DNA of 64,000 nt from Zeus faber (Eukaryota; Chordata; Actinopteri; Zeiformes; Zeidae), in assembly GCA_960531495.1 (NCBI GenBank), contig OY482859.1, positions 30,769,481 through 30,833,480 on the forward strand, in the 5' to 3' direction. Position numbers and translations under genes: made by a program. Below are positions 55,625-63,875 of this stretch, piece by piece; position 1 is the stretch's first letter, and every line of letters begins with the position of its first letter. The notes beneath the pieces are model-generated. The model made no database searches. It was not told the DNA's origin and worked only from the letters and a program-made list of their open reading frames with translations.

Positions 55625-56801
55625 CTAATGACTCTCAGAGATGCGTCTGTGTCCATGGGTTATTGTTTGACCCAAATAAACGACTTTTTCTTGACAATAC
55701 TGTAGCTTCTTCTGAGAGGCCTTGTGTCCTTTGTCTGCCAATAGCTGTAACAGTTTGATTGAGTCCTCATGGCACGTTTCCTTATCTGGTGAACAGATGA
55801 CGATGTCGTCCCCATACTGAATGACAGTACTTTTCAAGATCTGATCAATCCCAGCCAAGTCATCCTGCAACACTTTATTGAAAATGTGAGGGCTATGTTT
55901 GAATCCTTGAGGGAGCCTCTTGTACTTGAAGGTTTGTCCTTTGTATGTGAATCCAAACAACCCTTGACTTTCTTCGCTCAGTGGAACACTGAAAAATGCT
56001 CCACACAAATCCAACACTGGTGGCACGGTGGCACAGTGCATTGCACTGCTGCCTCACAGCAAGAAGGTCCTGCGTTCGATTCCCGCTTGGGGCGCTGTTG
56101 GCACCGTGCTCCGGCGGGTTATCTCCCAAATAGGAGCCTTTCTATGTGGAGTTTGCATGTTCTCCCCGTGCTCACATGGGGTTTCCTCCACCTCACGTCA
56201 GTAAGGACCCCCCTCAAAAACATGCACACATCATCGTCTGACCAGCAATGGACACTTATCACCTGGTCCCCGGGCGCGTCCACGTATGCTGCCCACTGCT
56301 CCTGGCTGTGGCCCCAGAGGAAGGACAAGCCAGGATGGGTTAAATGCAGAGGAACCATTTCACCAGCCACCATCAAAAGCATGTGTGTGCAAGCATGTGG
56401 TGTGTTGTGTGACAAATAAAGACTGTCTCTTTCTTTCTGTTGAAGTGTGTTGCCTCTGGAGGAATTTGGGCTAGCAAGGTATGTGGATCTGATACATCTG
56501 CTAGAAAATCCTTTATCGCTCTTAAATCATGTACCAAGCGATAGGACTCATCTGGTTTCTTTCAAGGCAATATAGGCGTATTGCTCTGAGGATCCAAACA
56601 TATTTCCACTACACCTGCTTTTAACAGTCCTTCAATTTGTGGTTCAATCCCTTTGATTGCCTCCTCCTTTAGTGGGTATTGGTTTTTCCAAGGAGGTTTG
56701 GTTCCTGGTCTCAGTTCAACTCTCACCGGTTGGGCTGACTTCACAAGTCCGATGTCAGTACTATGTCGTGACCACAAATATTCTGGAATTTGTTGCAGCA
56801 T
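55625..56801 (-). pseudogene. ERV reverse transcriptase fingers and palm, split by a SINE
   Basis: The start (56801-56562) has SAQPVRVELRPGTKPPWKNQ, YPLKEEAIKGIEPQIEGLLK and SNTPILP. A stop then follows, and 56560-56440 encodes DESYRLVHDLRAIKDFLADV. The SINE at 56019-56438 interrupts. The palm resumes at 56018 with LDLCGAFFSVPLSEESQGLF (first Asp) and YKRLPQGFKHSPHIFNKVLQ. The catalytic pair is in VIQYGDDIVICSPDKETC, where the motif reads YGDD rather than the more usual YVDD of gammaretroviruses. It ends near the thumb at 55625. Confidence 0.9.
56019..56438 (+). mobile_element. SINE family A, full-length, inserted in ERV RT
   Basis: The tRNA-like head GGTGGCACGGTGGCACAGTG and the B box GTTCGATTCCC (56074-56084) are followed by GGAGTTTGCATGTTCTCCCC, GGACACTTATCACCTGGTCC, AAGGACAAGCCAGGATGGGT and the tail TGTGACAAATAAAGACTG. 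At about 420 bp it is long for a SINE and has tRNA, body and LINE-like tail parts. RT coding continues on both sides in the opposite orientation. A target duplication is not clear. Confidence 0.85.
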
Positions 56802-57543
56802 CTCCTCTCATACTGTCTGAGTCCAATTTAGCGCTGAACATTGACTCATGTGTCATCTGTATCACTTGTGGTTGTCCTTGTCCTTGAGCTGAAATCATGA
56901 TTTTCATGAACTTCTGTTCTTCATTTATCCAGATAGCAAGATTCTCCTTTATTGGTGCAAAAATGGCTTCCTCAGCTTCTGCCATCATTTCTCCTATATG
57001 CTTCTGCTCAAATCCTTCAGCCACCATTAAAGTCACATGTGGCACACATTTCTCAATGTCGTACTCTTTCTCAAGATACTCATTTGTGTTTATCTTCATA
57101 GCTGCTCCTTGTGGTCCCACAATTATGCAGCATGAGGTCAGCTGAACATGCTTTGGTTGACTACTCAACCATTCTTCCGGATCCAATTGGCCCGCTTTCT
57201 TGAAATATTTCAGCGTACAGTGATGTGGATACTCAGGGGGCTTAGCATCAGGCAGTTTTGCCACAATGAACTTCTCCCACATCTTGGCTGGCTCTAATAG
57301 CTCTGGACTAAGATTTCCAATCCAATATACTGAAGAAGTCTCAGTCTCTGGTGCCATAAATAATTGGTGGTAGACCTCAGGCGGCACATCCACCAGACAG
57401 CCGGGCTGAACACAGGTGAAAGCTGCTCCGCAATCTGCCATTACTTCCAATGGCTTATCATTTATTGTCACCTCTATTTTTGGATCTTGCTCCGGCCCTG
57501 ATACTATCAGCTGACACCTCCCTTTCGAGTCTTCCAGGCACCC
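56761..57543 (-). pseudogene. ERV protease-like segment plus 2H-phosphoesterase-like domain
   Basis: Directly after the gag amber codon the same frame encodes an aspartic-protease-like start (TINDKPLEVMADCGAAFTCV), with DCG at the active-site position where DTG/DSG is usual. The protease flap and late GRD-type motif are not seen. Instead, some 65 residues later comes PHHCTLKYF and, 61 residues after that, VPHVTLMVA: two H-x-T-x motifs, each after a Pro-rich or strand-like lead, with the strand TSCCIIVGPQGAAMKI between them. This pair is the signature of 2H phosphoesterases. The frame ends near 56761, and RT starts in another frame at about 56801. A similar insert may be common in fish ERVs related to NYNRIN-like pol (memory, unverified). 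Function in the virus is unknown. Confidence 0.65.
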
Positions 57544-57546
57544 CTA
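57544..57546 (-). other. In-frame amber codon between gag and pro
   Basis: On the minus strand the nucleocapsid frame ends GAACCTGGTTTC then TAG then GGGTGC, and the same frame stays open into the protease. This matches the stop-codon readthrough layout of gammaretroviruses. A chance mutation cannot be excluded. Confidence 0.6.
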
Positions 57547-57710
57547 GAAACCAGGTTCCGGACCCCTGTAAGGGTTTGCCGGTCCCCTGGGTGGCTGTGG
57601 TTGTTCTCTGAAGCTTCCTCTGAAGCCTCCTCTGAACCTGTAGCAGTCACGTGCAAAATGGTCTAGTTGTCCACAATTATGACAATTATGACAATTATTA
57701 TGACAATTAT
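57547..57710 (-). pseudogene. ERV gag nucleocapsid remnant (zinc knuckle)
   Basis: Positions 57643-57684 encode [14 protein letters not shown], a perfect CX2CX4HX4C knuckle. An Arg/Gly/Pro-rich tail follows ([19 protein letters not shown]). Upstream, the 9-bp unit TGTCATAAT is repeated, giving extra CHN triplets. Matrix and capsid are missing: 57711 on the plus side is already LTR sequence. Confidence 0.85.
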
Positions 57711-57711
57711 T

Positions 57712-58030
57712 TATACTAGTACGGAGATCACGTAGCCCATCTGGTCACAATACATAGGTCACAGTTCAGCACTTGTCCGACGTAAATCTAATCATTTCCT
57801 CCTCTGGCCAGGCTGGAAGCATCAACACATTTCCTCTGCTGACTTAAGTTGGATGCATCAAAACATTTCCTCTCCCATAGGGCCTCTGAATAGACACGTT
57901 GTTATTGGTGTTCTCCGTATGACATGGAAGCAATGAATTAAAAGTAACATACGTTAGTAATTATACCATACAATCACTAAACAATGGGCTCTGATCCTTG
58001 AGAACCCAGGGCCCTCAATCAGACACCTCA
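57712..58030 (-). repeat. ERV 5' LTR, U3 part only
   Basis: It aligns with 52462-52741 of the 3' LTR (TATACTAGTA, GGAGATCACGTAGCCCATCT, GGGCTCTGAT, CAGACACCTCA). A 38-bp partial duplication near 57835-57872 (CATCAAAACATTTCCTCT repeats CATCAACACATTTCCTCT) is absent from the other LTR. The R/U5 part and primer-binding site are deleted. Confidence 0.85.
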
Positions 58031-58034
58031 ATAG

Positions 58035-58281
58035 TTAGAGGAATGATTCTAGCAGTTAGGGAAGGACTTTTCTTTCAAAGTTTTTATTTTTGGACCCAAA
58101 TATTCTGTGCCAAAGAGACATGTACAAAGCCGTATAAACATGGTAGTATGAACAGCAAAATGATCCATCTGGAAAACAAGGAAAAAAATCTATGCAGGGT
58201 CATGGGTCAGTGGATCCCACCTTGATGGCCGAACTGATAGCAACTTGTCTCAGGGTGGAGTTTGAATCTTTGGTGGAGTTG
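58035..58281 (+). other. Right flank of the ERV, possible end of the Tx1 LINE
   Basis: By the target duplication this is the continuation of 52279. A short open stretch (ILAVREGLFFQSFYFWTQIF) could be LINE C-terminal or 3' UTR, but no motif proves it. Confidence 0.4.
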
Positions 58282-58824
58282 AGTAGTTGTAAAGGGGGTT
58301 GCTGCAGAAGAAAAGCCATGCCCCAGTTTCCCAGAGCCCGTGCCCTTAGAACATCCCGTGGCTGTTCTCCAGGAGGCCTTAGAAAAGGTGAATCTCTTCT
58401 GGGCCTCGATCTTCAAAATTTTCAAAATTGTTATCTTTGAAATACAAATTTTCACGTTTATATTATATAAATACATTTTCACATGTATTTTAAGCTGTTG
58501 TGAAGTCATTATTGCACATTGTATTTTTGTCTTAAAAACAGCTGGATGCACTCCTGAGGTTGAGCATTCATAAAACTAGCTTGCCGGCGATATCGGCAAT
58601 CGTGATCTTTAACGACTCAGTGCTGTGGAATGGAAATTTTGGCAGCAGGAATGCAAGCGACCCTTCCTCACCAACACCCAACGAGTACACCGTGTACAGG
58701 TGATCAGAGATTTTTGCCCACCATTCAATATCACAGCTTTCCGCATGGAAATGGTCATTTTGTCCATCCAGGCAATGACTAGTTAGATGGCTACAGTAGA
58801 AGCGTGCTCTTCCAAACGTGACAG
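58282..58824 (+). pseudogene. Duplicated lactbl1 exons 2-3 with intron
   Basis: This aligns with 63471-64000 at very high identity. It starts inside exon 2 without the splice acceptor, has the exon 2 donor at 58388, a 154-bp intron with 13 bp more than the main copy, and exon 3 (58542-58699) with its acceptor and donor. The two coding differences that I found (CCA/CCG Pro; TTA/TTG Leu) are both synonymous, and exon 3 is identical. No copy of exon 1 lies upstream, so it probably gives no protein. The duplication may extend past 58824; the window ends where the comparison would continue. It lies 5.2 kb upstream of the gene in the same orientation, just after the ERV-bearing LINE. Confidence 0.88.
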
Positions 58825-58977
58825 GAGAGATGGATGTTCAGGGAGACCAAATGTATGGTCCAAGTGGTTTAAGCTACACAGCTTTAGCCCTAATGTGGTT
58901 GTCCTACACAAGTTTCTGAGATCGACAACAACAATGCCTCTTGTTTAGTCTGAATGGGTCAGAGATGTGAGTGGTTT
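58825..58977. other. Probable continuation of the lactbl1 duplication (intron)
   Basis: No partner sequence is available in the window. Nothing else recognised. Confidence 0.35.
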
Positions 58978-59155
58978 CTAGTATTTTCTTTTGAATTCTT
59001 TTTCATGCTTTAGTTGATAGTGAGAGTATGGGGAGAAAGGGAATGGATAACATGCAGCAAATGGCCACATGCCAGAATCGAACCTATGCCGCTGCGGTAA
59101 GGACTCAGCCTTGTAGATGATGCGCTTTACCCAGTGAGCTCTGGGGCGCCCCCTT
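58978..59155 (-). mobile_element. tRNA-derived SINE (family B)
   Basis: On the minus strand the head GGCGCCCCAGAGCTCACTGG followed by GTAAAGCGCATCATC contains an A-box-like AGCTCACTGGGTA and the B box AGGTTCGATTC (about 59079-59089). The body has GCATGTGGCCATTTGCTGCA and TTATCCATTCCC, and the 3' end AACTAAAGCATGAAAAAG. It is distinct from family A and from the V-type SINE. Confidence 0.75.
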
Positions 59156-59740
59156 TTGATATTTTCAAGTGTAGAGTAGGGATGCCTCGAAATGTGAAAA
59201 AGCTGGATGCTCAAAATACACCACCGTTTTCATTTGTTTCTGTAAACAAATAAGTCATATAATACTTATGAAGGTGCCAATATACAAAACAATAAAAGCT
59301 CACCTCAGTACCCAGGATCATTAGCAACATGCGTATGAGAGGTTTTCCTCGATCAGTCTTTCTTGTATTTTAAGGCCCGCAATTGCCCCTCAGAATTGTA
59401 TACAGTGGTATGGGTAAATTATACATTTTCTTTTCAGAGTCCAATTATTATTTCGGTTTTTGAAATTTGTGTCTGTGATATTCCTAGGTGACATTGTTCA
59501 AATAAAGACCAGAGCTCAGTCGAAAATTTTGGTAAAATGTAATTCCATTCATTGACACTTCAAAGAGCTCAAGCAACTTCTTAAACCTCTTAACCTGTCC
59601 TTTAAAATGATATTAAACATAGTATTGTAAAATATGAATAAAGGTTCATCAAGAGGTGGTTAACTGTATGAGCTGATTACTATGACAAAGCCACCAGCCA
59701 GAAATGGCTATCATACCAAAATGTCATCTACAGCAGGGGT
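59156..59740. other. No gene recognised
   Basis: AT-rich, nothing found. Confidence 0.45.
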
Positions 59741-60090
59741 GGGCAAACTTTTTGGCTCGAGGGCCACATTTAGTTTTTAAAACTGACCGTTGGGTGAAAT
59801 GGATGATTTTGTGAAAACCTGGGGAATCAGGGGAGTGTTGTGTTCCGTTCAGGAGGATTTGTTGGTGCTTCACTTTTGAAGCAGTATATTTTATCTTATT
59901 TTCTTATGTTTCTTGTCTTGTTGTTAAGGTTTCCTATTTTGTAACTCTGCTTGGTCTTCTCGTCGTCTCTTGGTCTTCTCTGCATTTTTTTGATGGAGTA
60001 GATTAAAAGATGTACTTGCGGGAACAGATTTAAATAAAAGGTGCTTGAAACCTCTCTCTCTGTGGCCAGTTTCACCAGTGAGGCTCGACA

Positions 60091-60164
<74 letters not shown>

Positions 60165-60560
60165 GAGACTCGACTCAATGGCTTGTTCAGACACCTAGGC
60201 AGGCAAATGATGCACCATAGAAATTGATCATGCAGACGATAGTTTTGATTTATTCTCGAGTGACACATCAGGGTTTACGATGTTCTTAAAATTCTTAAAA
60301 GTACATTTGCTCTGCAGCAGTTCTGAAATCGCTCTCTTTCTATCATTCCTAGCCTTTACTGCTTTTCCTTATTGATACTTTTCAGCAAATGCAGTGTGTA
60401 TGTTCTGGAAATGTCTTTCAATATTACCTTTTTTGTTTGCTAATTTTTCACCGCAGATCAAGCACAGCAGTAAACCAGCAGCGTTGGCGGTGAAAGCAAA
60501 CAAATCGGTCCACGCACTTTTCTTTTTTCTTTTATTGTTTATTCTTTTTTTTCCTTCGAG
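59741..60560 (-). mobile_element. hAT fragment with BED-type finger
   Basis: The left end CAGGGGTGGGCAAACTTTTT then GGCTCGAGGGCCACAT is a hAT (Charlie-like) terminus. On the minus strand about 60500-60380 encodes AAGLLLCLICGEKLANKKGN and IERHFQNIHTAFAEKY, a BED-like C...C...H...H finger typical of ZBED-related hAT transposases, then a stop. Most of the transposase and the other terminus are missing. Confidence 0.7.
60092..60160. repeat. (CT)n microsatellite
   Basis: About 34 CT units; the Leu-Ser and Arg-Glu ORFs over it are artefacts. Confidence 0.97.
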
Positions 60561-62499
60561 ACTTTTTTTTTTTGGAATTTGAAATCCATAGCTACTGTAA
60601 TGCCTGTGAAAAAGTTTCGAATATGTACCATACCATGTTTACAATTAGTATTTAAAATTGCCATGCTGAGCACAAATTTAAGCATTAACTTACAATGACA
60701 CAGTGAAATCCTCTTGCATGAGCCTAGTTCAATCTGTCAGACATTCTGTGAGGGACAAAAAGTCCTTAAGTATAGTTTTAATTAGTACATTTTTCCTTTT
60801 GTCCAATAAAACTACATATTTACATATTTTGCAGTTATTTTATACCCAATAATATTGGTGAACCATAACTAACAGCTGTCTGCCTCCCAGAAAAAAAGAG
60901 AAACAACATTATTAAAATAAATCATTATGAGAAGACAAAACGATGCCCATTATCGATATGACTCATCAGATTTTCACCTGAAATAGGCAAATAGCCCATA
61001 TACCCCCCACCTAAAGAAAGATCTACCTATGTATGAGCAATGTACTTTGAAATTGAGACTTTATTGCTGTCACATAAACAAAAAAATAAAAAAATACAAT
61101 GGTCTGTACTGAATTATTATAAATCGTTCATCACAATGCATGGTAGGAGGCAGTTCTAAAGTTGTTCTCAAAGTAAGAATAAATTCAAGTTAGAAAATAT
61201 TGATGGATCCCGAATATTTGCTTAGAACGTGTGTATGATTTAAGCATCGATTTGTGCTCGTGAATGAGATGACACGTTCGCCCCCTTTTTCTCTTCTGAC
61301 TCTCCTCCGTAAGTCCTTACTCGCTCACCGTGTGTCACAGCAACTCAATCGAATGAACAGAGTCGGATAATTGAACGGCTCTTTAGGCTTTGCCGAGTGC
61401 CTCGTCAATCGCGAATTTCAAAGGAGAGTCAAATCGCTACCAATAGCTCTCATTTACTCACTCTTGAGCTTGTTTTGATGAACACACACAGAGCTGCTAT
61501 TCTGCTGGGAACCAATGAATTTGTACAGCTTTGCAATTTTGATCTTGCAACACAACAAGATTTAGTTTGCATTGTTTATTTAAAGTTGAATTACAAAATT
61601 CCTTATCGGATTTCTTTGCACATGCACGGGCCCAATACAATTGGTTTAGATTCATGATGTTATTATGAAGGTCACATCTTGAAGCTCGCGGTTCCTTTTG
61701 GCCTCCGTGTTCTGCATAGTAGTCTTACTCAGGGACTTACTACTCAGGGACACTTGCATGTGCGGCTTGCTTGTTAGGCAACACATTCTCAATATGGAAG
61801 TTCATAAATTCTCATGGAATTGTTGTATTATCAGATACACGACCATTGTATGACTAGCTGTGTATCTGTAGAGAATATTAAAACCCAGAGGATGTAAGAT
61901 GTTCCACTGCCCACCCCCACCCCCACCCGCAGATTATGATGTCATGCTGGTAGCCGAGTTGTCTGTTCATCTAGGTCCAGGCAAGGGATCAGGGTCGGGA
62001 TTAAGTGCATCGAGGTAGCAGTAGCTGAGAAGTAGAGTCTCACGAGGGGTTTGGAGTTCGTGTCCTGTGGGGTTCCAGCAAACTGAATCTCACAGGAGGG
62101 CATGCTGAAGACGAAATGCCAAGATGAGGATGAAGAACATTTGCTGAATCTTGATTTCTACGCCTTTGTGGAGCCTGCCTGCATTGTCTGGTAAACTGTC
62201 AATCGTCATTGCCGCTTTCAAAGCCAGCAACAGGTTTAAACCAGCTAATAGTTCAGGTAATGAATCTCCCAGAGCCTTGTTGTCAATAACTTTGTAAGAC
62301 TCACCGTTCGGACAAAGTTGTAACTTGGTCCGGTCTATCGTGGCTTAATTTTGAGAGAAAGAATTTGACATGATGATGTTTAAAATTAAACTTAAACACT
62401 AGCATCATTTTTCTTTTCAGGGCGGTAAGGTACACTCTCTTATCATATTGTTCAATTGGTGTCTTCCCAGCCTGCTTATATAAAAATCAAACCGGCAAG
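60561..62499. other. Upstream region of lactbl1, no gene recognised
   Basis: No transposon coding and no clear ORF. A C-rich (CCCACC)n patch lies at 61908-61929. This is the likely promoter and 5' UTR side of the gene. Confidence 0.5.
62474..62487 (+). promoter_or_regulatory. TATA-like sequence before the lactbl1 ATG
   Basis: GCTTATATAAAAAT lies 13 bp before the ATG, too close for a usual TATA box with a 5' UTR. CTTCCCAG at 62463-62470 could instead be a splice acceptor of the coding exon. Which applies cannot be settled here. Confidence 0.3.
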
Positions 62500-62605
62500 A
62501 TGAAGGTCAAATGGACCAAGTTGGGCATGGTCATCTTCTTTCTCCTCTCCATGGCCATGATGTGCTGCTTTATCTGGCAATACAGGATACCAAAAATGGT
62601 GACAG
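62500..62605 (+). CDS. lactbl1: lactbl1 coding exon 1 (membrane anchor)
   Basis: The ATG at 62500 opens MKVKWTKLGMVIFFLLSMAM and continues to a GT donor at 62606 (ACAG|GTGGG), leaving one base (phase 1). Residues about 8-26 form a single hydrophobic helix after a basic start, so the product is a signal-anchored, probably type II, membrane protein. I identify the gene with LACTBL1 (putative beta-lactamase-like 1) from the N-terminus plus exons 2 and 3; this is from memory of the family. The long upstream region and the donor fit a vertebrate gene. Its biochemical function is not established to my knowledge. Introns are short: 864 bp here. Confidence 0.8.
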
Positions 62606-63469
62606 GTGGGTCTTTTTTTTTTTTTTTTTAACTCACGTTGAAAATATTAATGTTATATCTGCAAAAAACCACAAACCTGGCAGAGACTATACATCGGGAT
62701 TGAGGCATTTAGGCGTGGGTGATTTCTTTGACTTAATTGCTTGTTTGGAGGGCCTAGGGTGGGATTACTGTACACAAAGCTGGACACGCTGTAGTAGCAG
62801 CAGGATTACTGGCCCCCTTTAGTGCTTTAAGTCACTGCCAAGACTTGAATGGGCAAGGTGGGTGTTATTGTGGACGAGTGGAAAATGTTTTTTCCTGGCG
62901 ATAGGCAAATTTTTCTATCGAGGGTATAAATTGTGTTCCCCTTATCTGTTTCGTCAAACAAATGTCCATGGCGTTTAGACTGTTAAACCACTGCCCTTGC
63001 CTTCATTACATTGTAACGGTGGGAAAACTTAAGGATGAGTTGCTTTTTTGCTCAGATAGTTTCACGTGTGTTCTGTCGTTCCAAGCTGTGGCTGCTGAGT
63101 TAAAAGGGTGGCAAATAATTATGCTGTAGTAAAGGCACCTCGTATTTTGAATGGTATTCATTTCAAACAGTCTCTATGGTTATAATCTTTGGATGTGAAT
63201 GGTCGAAGTGAAGCGTCAATTCGTGCATATAACCAATAAACAGGTGTTATGAATGTTCCTTTGCTAACCCCTTATTTCAGTAGCATGATTTTCACTTCCA
63301 ATTTAACATTTAAGTTGAACAGCTGAAACTGTTGAAAGCCACAATCTCGAAGTGATTGATAGTAATGGAGACATATAAATGACATGGACTTGGCCTGTAC
63401 AGTGTGAGTTTCACAAATTATACTAAATATCACCGAATTAACTTCCCCTTTACACTTGCCTCCATGCAG

Positions 63470-63576
63470 AAGTAGTTGTAAAGGGGGTTGCTGCAGAAGA
63501 AAAGCCGTGCCCCAGTTTCCCAGAGCCCGTGCCCTTGGAACATCCCGTGGCTGTTCTCCAGGAGGCCTTAGAAAAG
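63470..63576 (+). CDS. lactbl1: lactbl1 coding exon 2
   Basis: The acceptor CCATGCAG|A precedes 63470 and the donor AAG|GTGAAT follows 63576. Joined in phase to exon 1, it encodes VVVKGVAAEEKPCPSFPEPV and PLEHPVAVLQEALEK: a stalk with CPSFPEPVPLEHP and then the first helix of the beta-lactamase-like domain. The exon is repeated at 58282-58387 with two synonymous changes. The clean reading frame, canonical splice sites and lack of stops mark this as a functional copy. Confidence 0.85.
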
Positions 63577-63717
63577 GTGAATCTCTTCTGGGCCTCGATC
63601 TTCAAAATTTTCAAAACTGTTAACTTTGAAATACAAATTTTCACGTTTATATTATATAAATACATTTTCACATGTGTGAAGTCATTATTGTGCGTTGTCT
63701 TTTTGTCTTAAAAACAG

Positions 63718-63875
63718 CTGGATGCACTCCTGAGGTTGAGCATTCATAAAACTAGCTTGCCGGCGATATCGGCAATCGTGATCTTTAACGACTCAGTGCT
63801 GTGGAATGGAAATTTTGGCAGCAGGAATGCAAGCGACCCTTCCTCACCAACACCCAACGAGTACACCGTGTACAG
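63718..63875 (+). CDS. lactbl1: lactbl1 coding exon 3 (start of the serine beta-lactamase-like domain)
   Basis: After a 141-bp intron with acceptor AAAACAG|CTG, the exon encodes LDALLRLSIHKTSLPAISAI, VIFNDSVLWNGNFGSRNASD and PTPNEYTVYR, ending at the donor TACAG|GTGATC (phase 2). The pattern of a Pro-Ala-Ile-Ser strand, FNDSVLWNGNFG and then NEYTVYR is the N-terminal sheet of the class C beta-lactamase/penicillin-binding-like fold, as in LACTB and LACTBL1. The catalytic SxxK motif should come in the next exon, beyond this window. The remaining 125 bp (63876-64000) are intron 3. Confidence 0.85.

Larger units (their letters stand above)
52284..58030 (-). mobile_element. Endogenous retrovirus (gammaretrovirus-like), env-less, in the Tx1 LINE
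   Basis: The provirus is flanked by the 4-bp repeat ATAG (52280-52283 and 58031-58034), starts TG and ends CA on the given strand, and reads on the minus strand as partial 5' LTR, gag nucleocapsid, amber codon, protease-like/2H segment, RT, RNase H, integrase, env-less spacer, polypurine tract and 3' LTR. Two events damaged it: deletion of the 5' LTR R/U5 through most of gag, and loss of env. A SINE inserted later into RT. Frameshifts and stops occur throughout, so it cannot encode a virus. Confidence 0.9.

Noticed and set aside
60045-60268. Leu-Ser and Arg-Glu repeat ORFs
   Set aside because: Translation of a (CT)n microsatellite.
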